From: Coniella vitis
Lineage: Eukaryota > Ascomycota > Sordariomycetes > Diaporthales > Schizoparmaceae
Direction: 5' to 3'
DNA length: 64,000 bases
Assembly: GCA_011317545.1 (NCBI GenBank)
Contig: WUJK01000009.1
Span: 1 to 64,000 of the forward strand
Shown here: piece by piece, positions 33,727-43,660 of the stretch
How positions within the stretch are numbered: position 1 is the first letter of the stretch
Layout: the number at the start of each line of letters is the position of its first letter
Notes under the pieces: generated by a model
Database searches by the model: none
Told to the model about the DNA's origin: nothing
The model's input: the letters and a program-made list of their open reading frames with translations, nothing else
Translations under genes and position numbers: made by a program

Positions 33727-35309
33727 TTAGGGTATTTCCAAGAGCGGCTTTACAACCGCATCCCACTCCTCATCCCAGCGGTGTGCGCCTTCACTGACGG
33801 CTCCCGCCTTCAGCTTGGCAAGTACCCCGTTCCCAGTATCAAGCAGATGAATCAAACCACTGCTGAGCTCAGCAGAAGTCCCGAATCCCTGGCCATTCGC
33901 TCCCTCCTTGACCAGCTCGCTGAAACTCGGATACTTTGAGTAAGCCAAAACCGGCAAACCCGCACCAAACATATCAACAACCTTCATGGGGAGATCAACG
34001 CCTGAAGAGCTCATGTGCAGACAGATGCCGAGGTCTGCTGCGGCGAGCAGACGTGCGTAATTTTCAAACGACAGAAACGCCGTACGAATAGTGACGCCCT
34101 TGAGTTTGCCGTCTGTTATGAGTTGAGCGATCCTTGCCTCGTACATGGCCTTTTGGGGCCCACGCCCGGTGATGATGACCAGCAGCGGCTCAGGTAGGCG
34201 CTTGGGTGACGCCGCATATTCAACAAGAGCGTCTAAGAGAATACCAAAGTCTTCGTCGGGTGTCCAGGAGGTGCTGCTTACCAGCAGGCGGACACGGCCG
34301 GCAATGATGTCGTCAGTTTGATCTGCCGTCTCCTGGATGTCACTCAAGTAGTTTGCTCGGTCACCTTGGCTGGCGACTGGCTGAAAGATGGCAGCAGGGC
34401 GATCGTGCATGGCGACAATGGGGGTACGAATTTTGTATGAAGGGCCGTGCAGGTCTGCTTTCATGGCTGCGGTCACGGCCAGGCTCGCACTCGGCGCCAG
34501 GCGGCCAAAGAAGGACTCGTAGACTTTGGACGCGCGGACAAAGGGGTGGCGCCCTCCGCGGGTGCCAGCCAGAATTGTCCATCCATAGTTGTGCCAGTCG
34601 ATGATAAGGCGCGTGTTGCGGAGCCAACAGGTCACGGTTGCGATGGCCAGTGTAGGAATCGAAGGTGGGTTCTGTAGACTGTGTCAAACAGTTGTCCTGG
34701 TGCGGACTTGCCCTCTTGTGGAAGGTCGCCTACCTGAACTATCAGCCACTTTGATGGCTTCGTGCGTACCAAGAGGATCCAGAGAAGTATCAAGACCTGG
34801 TGTATAACCTTAAGAGGCCCTGCAATAATGAACGGCAGCCGTTTGAGGACCTTGGGAGGCCCATGTAGTGGCCGCACAGTGAACTTCGGGTTATCTCGTT
34901 CCAGTTCTGGAAGCAATGCAGATTCTGGAACAAGTTCATTGTCAGCCTTGGCTTCCAACAAGCATTCAAGAGGGCTCGCATCAAGTACAGTCTCACCATG
35001 GTAGCCTATTAATTGGACTTCTCCACCATGCTTGAGGATACTAAGAGCATGGTACTGCATGCGCGGGCTGCGGCCAATATCTCCAAGCACAAGGACTTGA
35101 GCTGATGGTGCCTTGCCCTGGGCTTTCTTGGGATTGTACTGAATGAATGGGTTGTCTAGAGCAGCGACGCTGACAAAGGCCCAGAACATTCGTGTGGCCA
35201 ATACGCGCTGCCACTCTGCCCCTGTGGACCAGTACAGGAGACGTAATGCTATGCAGGCCACTAGTGGTACATACTTGAGGTGTATGGATCTCAGACGTGA
35301 GCTTGCCAT
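33727..35309 (-). CDS. ALG1: ALG1 chitobiosyldiphosphodolichol beta-1,4-mannosyltransferase
   Basis: Adds the first mannose, from GDP-Man, to GlcNAc2-PP-dolichol on the cytosolic face of the ER. Exon 1 is 35309..34734 and exon 2 is 34671..33727; the 62-nt intron (GTAGGC...CTACAG) restores KWLIVQ-NPPSIPTLAIA, a conserved ALG1 segment. It has 506 residues. Visible parts are an N-terminal hydrophobic stretch (LKYVPLVACIALRLLYW), VLVLGDIGRSPRMQYHA (the typical GDP-sugar transferase N-lobe), a membrane-associated helix (VIHQVLILLWILLV), IIDWHNYGW, SSTSWTPDEDF and the GT-B donor loop SSSGVDLPMKVVDMFGAGLPVLA. I chose the ATG at 35309 because the open frame continues upstream without another ATG and with no conserved sequence. 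Identity is secure. Confidence 0.96.
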
Positions 35310-35731
35310 CGCGCGAGGCTCAAGGTCTGGTTTGGAGGTGTCGGGTGTTGCCGTGCAAGATGCGATACGCAACGTTGCGAGTCTATTAAGCTGTTGCCAG
35401 GGCTGCACTTGACACGGTCTTCTCGATATGTGTTTTGATTACATAATGGAGTATCTCACGATGGACCAGCCCAGCCCTTGGGTGTTGGTGGCCGGAGCAG
35501 GAAGATAAGGTACGCCCTTGATGTGCAGACAGGGGGTCCAAAAGGGTAAATGATGTCCAGTTTCATTTGATACCAAGGCCGGTTTGTTCACTCTTCCCGC
35601 ATTCTTGCGGTATTTCTCTTGGTTGCATATGCCAAGGGTTGATGGACGTTGAGATAATATGTAATCAGGCGCAGGTACCTCTGCATTTTGCCCTGCTTGC
35701 TAACGTATCTAGGCACTCCTAGGTACTGAGG

Positions 35732-35740
35732 TACTATGTA
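35732..35740. promoter_or_regulatory. TACTATGTA motif copy
   Basis: Exact copy 423 nt upstream of the ALG1 start codon, preceded by TAGGTACTGAGG and followed by AGAGCCAGCCAGTCAGG. Function unknown. Confidence 0.45.
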
Positions 35741-36044
35741 GAGCCAGCCAGTCAGGCTCAGATGCTGCTTGGCACTATCACCGATTACCGGCACCAGCCT
35801 CAAGCACTATTGGGCAACTAAGGGGGCCTATGCGGCTACGGCAGTCCCTAGCAGGGCTAGCAGATCAGCTCCAGATCTATACGCACTTGACGCAGTCCAA
35901 AAAAATGTCGCGACTGCTGCAACGCTAAAATCAGGGGCGCTGGGGCGTTAGGAACAGGGGTATGGCAGTGCCCACCTGGAAAAGGAAGGATGCCTGCGTC
36001 CATTGGAGGATTGGTTGGCCCGTCCTGGTGGTCGGTAGCAATGC

Positions 36045-36062
36045 TACTATGTATACTATGTA
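36045..36062. promoter_or_regulatory. Two directly abutting TACTATGTA motifs
   Basis: Two exact copies are joined head to tail with no spacer (36045-36053 and 36054-36062), about 540 nt upstream of the zinc transporter ATG. Function unknown. Confidence 0.5.
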
Positions 36063-36602
36063 GCTTCCTGGCCTTGGAATTACTTTTTGCTTTGTCTTGT
36101 TGCTCTCTTTGATCCCATGACTCAACTGCTGACAATCTGCTGCTATATACTCGCTTCTCAGTCCCCTCTCCATCCCGCGATCAGCCGGCTGTGCTGCCGT
36201 CACCGTGTACCGAGGCAATCCAGCCGCCGCCGCCGCTCGCTCCCTCGACTCGCATTCGCACACCAGCCCAGCGTAACGACGATACGACTGGGCGCTGCGA
36301 ATTAAAACGGACAACTGCGCCGAGGACATCGTGGGTCTGTGGGCTATTGCGGGGAACCTAGCTCCCGTGCCCGTCCGCTAGGCGCGCCAGGGTTGTTCAG
36401 CCGAGCAGTCAGACGACAAGAGAGGAAATCCAACAGACGCTCTGACCCATGATATAATCAGCTTGTCCGACCTGCCGTTTTTTGAGGTTCTGACGCGTCT
36501 TCTTTCGTGTCCATCCTGCTTGCGATACAACGGTCCTGTGTGAGCCGTGCGTCTTTCTTGACCGGGGCCAGCGTTTCTGGCTTCCTCTTCCTCGCAGCAG
36601 CC

Positions 36603-38497
36603 ATGGCTTCCACCTTCACTGTGTCAGGAACAACAATGTCGCGATCCAGCAGCCGGCAGGGTCGCCGTCACGGCGAAGTCCACTCTCGCTCCCGCTCTGG
36701 GACTTTGAATCGCTCCTTCAAGCTCGACACGACCATGACCTCGACCTCTGACGAATCCGAGAACCACCGGCACGGCGACGACCATACTCACCATCATACC
36801 CATTCCCACTCACAAGGTTCGTCGCATTCGCACGATAACATCGCGCACGCCCATACGCAGTCCGACTCGCGCAGTAGGTTGCAGGGCAGACAAAACTTAC
36901 CACCACCGCTCTTGACGGGCAATGGTTGGAAGACAAGCGCCACGGCGGCAGGAAAGCCGCTGGTGACGCCGACAAATGCTTCATTTGCCGGGCAATACAA
37001 ACCACCAACCGCTACGCTCTCAAAGGCCGCACACGACCCTTCTGCCGAGCGCTCGAGGTTCACGAATGCACTTTTGCCCTACACTGCGCCATGGCCCTTG
37101 TTGCACAGTGTCATGACTGAGAAAGACTCGCGGAGGATCTTCTACTTTATGAGGTACAAAGACTATGGCTATAACATTGATTGACTGGGCGAATGCTGAC
37201 AATTGGCGCACAGCCTTAACTTTGCCTTTATGACTGTACAAGCTTTTTACGGGTACATTACAGATTCCCTTGGCTTGCTTAGTGACAGCATCCATATGTT
37301 TTTCGACTGTGTTGCTCTTGGTGTCGGTCTGTTTGCAGCCGTAGCCTCCAAGTGGCCTCCCAACGCTCGTTTCCCATACGGCTTTGGAAAAGTTGAGACA
37401 CTGAGTGGATTTGCCAATGGCATTTTTCTAGTGTAAGGCTCATCACAATATTCAGCCCACTCAACTGACCATGATTTGCTGACACTGGAAACAGACTGAT
37501 AAGTGTGGAAATCATGATTGAAGCTTGCGAACGTATCCTTGAAGGACGAGAAACGAAGAGGCTAGCAGAGCTCTTTATTGTTAGCAGCCTCGGGCTAATT
37601 GTAAACCTTGTCGGAATGGCAGCCTTCGGACATCATCACCACGGCCCGGGCCATAGCCACGGCTGCGGAGGGCATTCCAATGATCACGGCCACTCACATT
37701 CTCATTCTCACACCCATACGCACCCGCACACCTCAACCGAGCATGCAGCGCATTCGCACGATCGCGAACACGAACACGACCATGATCATACGCATGACCA
37801 CGACCACAACCACAACCATGGCCATAGCCACAGCCACAGCCATGCTCACTCCCACTCCCACTCGCACAACCATGAAGATGACCATGCGGACGAGCACCAA
37901 CACACAGACAGTCATCATGCCCATTCACACGATAACGAGAACATGCATGGAATCTATCTTCACATTTTAGCCGACACACTCGGCAGCGGCGCAGTAATTG
38001 TGTCAACCGCCTTGACACACTTCTTTCCGTGGGCAGGTTGGGATCCTCTAGCATCCTTCCTCATTGCAGCGCTCATTCTCGCCTCCGCGATCCCATTGGT
38101 TCGGTCATCCGCTTCGGGCCTGCTCTTGACTATTCCCGACCGCATTGAATACTCGTTGCGTGATATCCTTTCAGGTATTACCAGCCTCCGCGGCGTTGTT
38201 GGCTATGGAGTGCCTCGATTCTGGATTGATGACCGCGTAGTTGAGGGCGATACCTCGGGCGACCGACTGATTGGCTCGATACATATTCTTGCTAGTCGTG
38301 GAGCGGACCTTGAGGATGTGCGGACGCGCGTGCAACAATATTTCTCAGAGAGGAAGGTCGACATTACCTTGCAGATGGAACGAGAGGGTGACGGAAATTG
38401 TTGGTGTGGAATAGGCAAGAGCCCACTTTCGCCGCTCAGTGCTACCAGTGCTATGCCATCGACACCAATCATAGCAGAGAGGCTCAAGGGACGATAG
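36603..38497 (+). CDS. Cation diffusion facilitator zinc transporter, Msc2/ZnT5-like
   Basis: CDF transporter moving Zn2+ into the lumen of the early secretory pathway, by family. Exons are 36603..37153, 37214..37432 and 37495..38497; introns of 60 and 62 nt rejoin FYFM-SLNFAFMTVQAFYGY and GIFLV-LISVEIMIEA in frame. Length is 590 residues. The N-terminus is Ser/Arg-rich with a His cluster (HTHHHTHSHS). The CDF core shows TDSLGLLSDSIHMFFDC (zinc-binding D and H-x3-D), RFPYGFGKVETLSGF and, after the loop, HILADTLGSGAVI (second H-x3-D). The loop between these, residues about 303-408, is an exceptional run of HSH, HDH and HTH repeats. A C-terminal cytoplasmic domain follows (IPDRIEYSLRDIL...ITLQMERE), ending in a CWCG motif. 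The order fits fungal Msc2/Cis4-type members rather than vacuolar Zrc1, though the paralogue call is not certain. Confidence 0.92.
37633..37950 (+). repeat. His-rich (CAY) repeat tract in the zinc transporter loop
   Basis: About 318 nt of degenerate CAC/CAT-AGC/GAC/ACG repeats encode HSH, HDH, HTH and HNH dipeptide-like units. On the complementary strand this makes artefactual Gly/Val/Met-rich ORFs. Confidence 0.9.
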
Positions 38498-39234
38498 AGC
38501 CTTACTTTAACCATTCCTTAATTAAGGAATGCGAACACGACGCAGAGCAACTGGCTCAGTATAGCATATTGTATTTCTTTTGGGCATGGCGCATTAAAGA
38601 TGTATTCTTTCTCTGTCTTTTTTTCTTCTTTTTCTTTTTCGGTTTTGGATAAGCATGTTGGTAATTGGCACGCTTGCAGCGTTGTACTGTACAATACATT
38701 TGGATGCAACAGGAGCGCGCCTGTCTTGATGAAAAGCAATGATTGCGTTAGACTACTACAACTTGTACAAGAGATCACAGTATCCTTTTTTGCAGCGTGC
38801 TTGTGTCACCGATCTCTGCAGCTGCAGATCAAGCGGTTGGATGTCTTGCAACTAAAATCAGCTTTGGCAGATTGATTGGACTCGGAATGTGACGTCCTTG
38901 ATTGCTTGAAGGTGACATGCAGTAGACGAACCAGTCGCCATACCCGTTCGGTTTTGGTCAAGATGGAGCTGCCGAGATCACCACGTAAATCAGTACCAAA
39001 AGAGAAACTGCTGCTATGGGAGTCAGTCTCAATATGCAGTCCTGTGTGGCTATTAGCCCTGGGAAACACGTTCAGGGAGGAGGGGCCATACCTCATAGCA
39101 CGTGAGGGTTCACCGCGGTTTCTCCAAGCCGTCCGAGCTCTTAGTCGTATGAATGCGCTCCCAGGCTTCGGTTCAATAGCGTAAGCATACAATCCCAGAC
39201 ATTATCATTCCGGAATAGATGCACCTCCAGGTCG
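38498..39234. other. Convergent intergenic region zinc transporter / SNU23
   Basis: It contains the 20-bp palindrome at 38512-38531 and T-rich tracts near 38615-38645. No gene was seen. Confidence 0.6.
38512..38531. repeat. Perfect 20-bp palindrome in the zinc transporter 3' UTR
   Basis: CATTCCTTAATTAAGGAATG is fully self-complementary and starts 15 nt past the stop codon. It could fold as an RNA stem-loop or bind a dimeric protein; the role is not known. Confidence 0.9.
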
Positions 39235-39945
39235 TTACTTCCTTGAGCTTCCAAACCCACTGATGCCCATTGCAGCCATCATATCATCCTCGTCGTGCTC
39301 CCCCTCGATGCGCACATCCTCACCATACTCCATTTTGGCACTCGACTGTTTTTCCTTCTCGGCGCGTCGCCGCTCATCGGCCTCTTTCCGCTTCCTGCGC
39401 TTCTCCTCTCGCTCTTTCTCCATATCCTCCTCATGTATCTTGATGCGCTCCTGCAACCCAGTAGCCTTTTCCCTCTCCAACTCCTGCATCCTCTCCCATA
39501 TATCCTCAATACGCCGATGCACATCCTCCGCAGTCGCAGCTTTTACCTCCATCGTCTGTCCAATATTCGCCAAATGCTGGCCGCTATTGATATGTTCCAC
39601 CCACTGCTTATTATCCTTAAACGTCAAGTCACACGCTTCACAGTAGAATCCTGCACCACGTCCTCTTTTCCCTACGCCCGATCCCGCAGCAACGAGCTGT
39701 GTTTTGCCGACGCGCGAGCTCAGGTCTAGCACCTGACGGCGTGCTTCGGTCAGCGTCTCGGTGCCATCGAGGGGTTTGTAGTATTTTTTGCCAGCGAGTT
39801 TGGCTTCATAGCGGGCTTTGGACTCTTCACGCTCGGCGGCACTGCGCTCTTTGAAGCGTTGGGCGTATTCGTCTGCATCGCGCGTCTTGCGGAACGAGGT
39901 GTCGCCCGAGGCGGTGCCGTACGCGCCGCCGGTTGGTTTGGACAT
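39235..39945 (-). CDS. SNU23: U4/U6.U5 tri-snRNP protein Snu23 (ZMAT2-like)
   Basis: Spliceosomal protein of the precatalytic (B) complex. It is a single exon of 236 residues, matching the family. The N-terminus MSKPTGGAYGTASGDTSFRKTRDADEYAQR is followed by AKLAGKKYYKPLDGTETLTEARRQVLDLSSRVGKTQLV, a hallmark of Snu23. A matrin/U1-type C2H2 zinc finger (Cys102, Cys105, His118, His124 in YCEACDLTFKDNKQWVEHINSGQH) and a long charged coiled coil (about 155-205, EREEKRRKRKEADERRRAEKEK) follow. I chose the ATG at 39945 because the open frame extends 69 codons further upstream but carries no ATG and no conserved residues. It shares a 415-bp divergent promoter with DPH5. Confidence 0.93.
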   Translation of the reverse strand: MSKPTGGAYGTASGDTSFRKTRDADEYAQRFKERSAAEREESKARYEAKLAGKKYYKPLDGTETLTEARRQVLDLSSRVGKTQLVAAGSGVGKRGRGAGFYCEACDLTFKDNKQWVEHINSGQHLANIGQTMEVKAATAEDVHRRIEDIWERMQELEREKATGLQERIKIHEEDMEKEREEKRRKRKEADERRRAEKEKQSSAKMEYGEDVRIEGEHDEDDMMAAMGISGFGSSRK

Positions 39946-40360
39946 TATGGGCGGTGGTGGATGTGCACTTTGGGTCGCAGAGATGTATGACAGAATCTGG
40001 TCTTGTATTATGGGTGTTTGGGCGGCTCGAGTAGTAGAGAGTGCGTGGTTGGGAGGGTTGATGCCTGAGTGATCATGACATCCAAAAGGCAGAATACAGC
40101 GGCGAACGTAGTGTGTAATAGAGGAAGGCCGTTTATCGATAGGACAAAACAACTTACAGCGGGGTGCCCTGTAGAGTTATAGCGCTACTTACCCTGGCAG
40201 CGGGGCACGCACACTAACGCATGTATAGTGGGCTGTCTCACTAGCAGTTGCGTTTCTCTGGCTTGTGAAATTTGGGAAGCGTTTCGCTTTCCAGGCGCGC
40301 ATTCTTCATGCTTCAGCATTTCTCCGTAAACGACGCAAGTGCTGCTCATATTCCTGCAAG
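39946..40360. promoter_or_regulatory. Bidirectional promoter region SNU23 / DPH5
   Basis: 415 bp separate the two divergent start codons. I see no clear TATA box or repeated motif; the label rests on gene arrangement alone. Confidence 0.5.
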
Positions 40361-41312
40361 ATGTTGTACCTCGTTGGCCTCGGTCTCTCTGACGAGACCG
40401 ATATTACGGTCAAGGGTCTGGAGATTGTCAAGAAGGCCTCACGCGTGTACCTGGAGGCCTACACGAGCATCCTGTTGGTTGACCAGGTCGTCCTGGTGAG
40501 TGAATGTTCCGTTCTACTATTCTGCTTTCTATCGGTGTCTGGTAGACAAGCCAGATTCGAGCTGACGTATGCTGCCATCCCAGTAGGAAACCTACTATGG
40601 CCGCTCCGTAACGATTGCCGACCGCGAGATGGTCGAGTCAAACAGCGACGAGATCCTCCGCGACGCCGCTACTGAGGACGTCGCCTTCCTGGTTGTGGGT
40701 GACCCCTTTGGCGCCACCACACACACCGACCTTGTCCTGCGCGCGCGTGAGCTGGGCATCCCTGTGGGTACCGTGCCCAACGCATCTATCATGAGCGGCA
40801 TTGGCGCCGCTGGCCTGCAGCTATACAACTTTGGCCAGACAGTCAGCATGGTCTTCTTCACTGAGGGCTGGCGGCCCAGCTCTTTTTACGACCGCATCAA
40901 GGAGAACCGCACTATCGGTCTGCACACGCTGGTACTGCTAGACATCAAGGTTAAAGAGCAAAGCTTGGAGAATATGGCAAGAGGTCGTCTTATCTACGAG
41001 CCGCCACGGTACATGACAGTGGGCCAGTGCGCGAGCCAGATGCTTGAGGTGGAGGAGGACCGTAAAGAGGGCGTGTACGGGCCGGACAGTCTTGCGATTG
41101 GAGCTGCGAGAGTGGGTGGCAAGACGGAGAAGTTTGTTGCTGGTACCTTGAAGGAGCTCTGTGAGCAGGATGAGGTGCTGGGCTCGCCGCTGCACAGCTT
41201 GGTGTTGCTTGGCAAGAGGACGCACGAGCTGGAGCATGACTACGTCCGTGAGTTTGCTGTGGACAAGGACAATTGGGACAGAATATGGAAGGCGGACTAT
41301 CAGGGCCAGTGA
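40361..41312 (+). CDS. DPH5: Diphthine methyl ester synthase Dph5
   Basis: SAM-dependent methyltransferase that methylates the modified His of translation elongation factor 2 during diphthamide synthesis in the cytosol. Exon 1 is 40361..40495 and exon 2 is 40587..41312; the 91-nt intron (GTGAGT...CCAGTAG) restores [20 protein letters not shown]. The protein has 286 residues, as usual for the family. Motifs in order are [21 protein letters not shown] (SAM-binding start), [33 protein letters not shown] (the signature GDPFGATTH), [43 protein letters not shown] and the C-terminal [23 protein letters not shown]. The ATG at 40361 starts the conserved sequence exactly. Identity is secure. Confidence 0.97.
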
Positions 41313-41334
41313 GCGAATGATCGCACTCCAAGAT

Positions 41335-41664
41335 TCAACCTTTTGGTGTCTGAGAAGATGGCTCAAACGTATCCTCTTTCAAAGCAGCATCGCAGCGGGT
41401 TCTCAGCGCTCCAAGCGGGATATCCTGGTATGTGGCGCTCCACTTCGAGGATGCATCTCGTTTCTGGGCCCTAGAGCTTTTAGCAAAAGCAGACGAGACG
41501 CGCGCCCATCTGCGAATCACCGCCCTTGCGGAGTTCACCTGGATACCAATCCCTACGAGGCGATGTTCACAATCGGTGCAATAAGTCTCGTGTAAAAAAC
41601 CAGGAATAGCCTTTGTAAAGCGACGCAAAACATCCACATAGTCCACCAACTCAATAATTTCCAT
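41335..41664 (-). CDS. Hypothetical small protein, doubtful
   Basis: A 109-residue ORF from an ATG at 41664 lies antisense in the gap between DPH5 and the BLI-3-like gene, ending only 22 bp from the DPH5 stop. It contains HETYCTDCEHRLVGIGIQVNSARAVIRRWARV, with a CxxC pair that could be part of a small metal site. The surrounding open frame runs to 42108 without obvious family features. I recognise no family and see no splice support. It may be a chance ORF; it is included because the composition is fairly protein-like. Confidence 0.25.
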   Translation of the reverse strand: MEIIELVDYVDVLRRFTKAIPGFLHETYCTDCEHRLVGIGIQVNSARAVIRRWARVSSAFAKSSRAQKRDASSKWSATYQDIPLGALRTRCDAALKEDTFEPSSQTPKG

Positions 41665-42171
41665 GTTTACCTTGCTATGTATTTGTTGGTGATGGATCCG
41701 AGGCTGGATTGCGGCCTTGCGGCTGAGCGTTATGATCACGGCAAGTAAGAAGCAAGTACCCGTGCATAGTACCATATTGTACCTTCCTGAACCCCAAGCA
41801 AACGCGTAGACGTGAACCCGTCCCTGGGCCTTAGTGCGATTGTATTTGGTAATTGTGATCATAGTGCGTTGCAGGAAGGACTTCAGATCGAACTGCTTGG
41901 CCTGCCCAGCGTGTTGCAACGTTGGCTTGACGTCACCATGGATACTACTTATGTACAGTGCAGGAGTAGGTATGACGGGCGAGACAATTGCCATATGGCA
42001 ATGATGAAATTTGGAAGTTGTTTCAGTATGACGATGAGCATTTGGAGCTTGGCGGCTGAGGTAACTAGATGCAATGGAATAAATAGACAAACAGCTCACC
42101 ATTTCCACAAACCCTTAGTTATCAAACCATCTAATCGTACAACTGTAATCACCACCATCACCGCTTATACT

Positions 42172-42180
42172 TACATAGTA
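42172..42180. promoter_or_regulatory. TACATAGTA motif copy
   Basis: Exact copy 76 nt upstream of the first ATG of the BLI-3-like gene and 235 nt upstream of the second. Function unknown. Confidence 0.45.
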
Positions 42181-42255
42181 CTTACACTTGCACTCACCAC
42201 GCCAACCACCAATCCTGCTCTCCAGCTTATAACATCTCTCACTATTTCAAAGAGT

Positions 42256-43029
42256 ATGTTTGCCCTTCGTTTACGACCCATCGGCGGCCGTCTCATGGGT
42301 TGCGGCGCTCCAGCACAATTCGGACGCCTCGTCGGTTGGCTGGGAGCAACGCCTCGGTCTCATTTCGCCGCGTCTCCGCCGGGCTACAGGCTAACCCACT
42401 GCTCCAGATCAACCATGTCTTTCTCCAACACTTCCACTGGCGACAAGCCCGCAGATCCTTACAAGGCCGCCAACGCTGATGACGCCTCTCTGTCGGACAA
42501 GGTCACTGATCTGACCAACTTCATCTCAGCCTGCAAGTTCGGCATGATGACGACGCGCGACGCAGCATCAGGCAAGCTAGTCTCGCGATGCATGGCGGTG
42601 GCGGCCAAGGAGAACGGCGGCATCGATCTGCTCTTCCATACCAACACCGAGTCTGGCAAGACGGACGAGCTGCAGAGCGATGAGCATATCAATGTGTCAT
42701 TCCTAAATGGCAGTGGCGAATGGGCCTCGGTTTCTGGAACTGCAAGCGTCGAGACTGACCGTGAGCTCGTCAAGAAGCACTACAACCCTTTTCTGAAGAC
42801 GTGGCTTGGAGACCTCGGCGATGGCAAGCACGATGGTAGCGAGAATGACCCACGAATTGGCATCATTCGTGTTAAGACGATCAGTGCCACGTATGCCATT
42901 GTCGCCAAGAACATCGTCTCTAGAGCAGTTGAGATGGCTCAAGGTGCAGTCACGGGCAAGCCTGCGGCGATCAACAAGTTGAGGGAGGTGACCGAGGACG
43001 AGGTTCGGCAGTGGAGATCTTCGCACTAG
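42256..43029 (+). CDS. BLI-3-like pyridoxamine 5'-phosphate oxidase-fold protein
   Basis: Flavin/pyridoxal-type split-barrel protein like Neurospora blue-light-induced BLI-3 and bacterial general stress protein 26. Its enzymatic role is not established. Two in-frame starts exist. The ATG at 42415 (ACCATGTC) gives MSFSNTSTGDKPADPYKAAN and 204 residues, the usual BLI-3 start. The ATG at 42256 adds 53 residues rich in Arg, Gly and Ala with few acids, resembling a mitochondrial presequence. The core contains LTNFISACKFGMMTTRD, LVSRCMAVAAKENGGIDLLFHTNTESGKTDEL, INVSFLNGSGEWASVSGTASVETDR, LVKKHYNPFLKTWLGDLGDG and DPRIGIIRVKTISATYAIVAKN, all typical. It is uninterrupted. The upstream region has one TACATAGTA motif. 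Family is clear; start choice is open. Confidence 0.9.
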   Translation: MFALRLRPIGGRLMGCGAPAQFGRLVGWLGATPRSHFAASPPGYRLTHCSRSTMSFSNTSTGDKPADPYKAANADDASLSDKVTDLTNFISACKFGMMTTRDAASGKLVSRCMAVAAKENGGIDLLFHTNTESGKTDELQSDEHINVSFLNGSGEWASVSGTASVETDRELVKKHYNPFLKTWLGDLGDGKHDGSENDPRIGIIRVKTISATYAIVAKNIVSRAVEMAQGAVTGKPAAINKLREVTEDEVRQWRSSH

Positions 43030-43451
43030 ATTTTAGGGGAACCTGTAAGCGTGTATTGATATTTCCTCATGGTGTGTCTAGCCTTGGCGTTTGCGAGCAT
43101 AGCCCATTTAGGCACAATCTGAACAATGAAAGCATTGAGCTTTACAATACAAACTTGCTGTATAGGCCATATGCGGGCAATTATGGCCATTGTCAAGGTG
43201 AATGAAATGAGAATGACTGTAATGGCCACTTTGTCGGAAGTTTGGATGTTGGCATGAGAATTTGGCCGTATTTCTTCAATGAGACTTGGATCTAAGAGTA
43301 AATCACGATTATGGAATGCTCTTAAAGAGCATTAATGTTTGAATTATGCAAGCTCTCAAAAAGCTCTACCCTTGCTGCATCAACAGGACCCGAGAATTGC
43401 ATAGTACAGGGGCTCTGTTGGGCTCGCACCTGCAGAAACGTCACAACTGCA

Positions 43452-43460
43452 TACATAGTA
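43452..43460. promoter_or_regulatory. TACATAGTA motif copy
   Basis: Exact copy about 800 nt upstream of the F-box-like gene ATG, followed by CAGGACGCC. A near-match GCATAGTACAGG lies 53 nt before it. Function unknown. Confidence 0.4.
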
Positions 43461-43628
43461 CAGGACGCCAGAAAATGAACCCACTTGCTCTACCTCGAGT
43501 TAGCGGGGCTGTATTGATGATGAAAGCACTTTGGTACCAGAATCCCAGAAAGTCCAGATGGTGACTTGAACTGGTTAGCCAGCAGCAACGCGAACTGCGC
43601 ACCTTTATCTGCCACGCAGGGCGCTACA

Positions 43629-43660
43629 TAGCTGGCCAGCTGGCCAGCTTGCCAGCTTGC
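43629..43660. repeat. GCTGGCCA tandem repeat
   Basis: Imperfect head-to-tail copies (AGCTGGCCAGCTGGCCAGCT then TGCCAGCTTGCC) directly follow a TACATAG word at 43625. Confidence 0.75.

Larger units (their letters stand above)
35310..36602. other. Divergent intergenic region ALG1 / zinc transporter
   Basis: 1.3 kb holding both promoters, three exact TACTATGTA copies and the words TAGGTAC (35720) and AGGTACCT (35673). No ORF here is convincing. Confidence 0.6.

Noticed and set aside
37581..38054. Gly/Val/Cys-rich minus-strand ORFs in the zinc transporter
   Set aside because: Complement of the CAY His repeat; no independent support.
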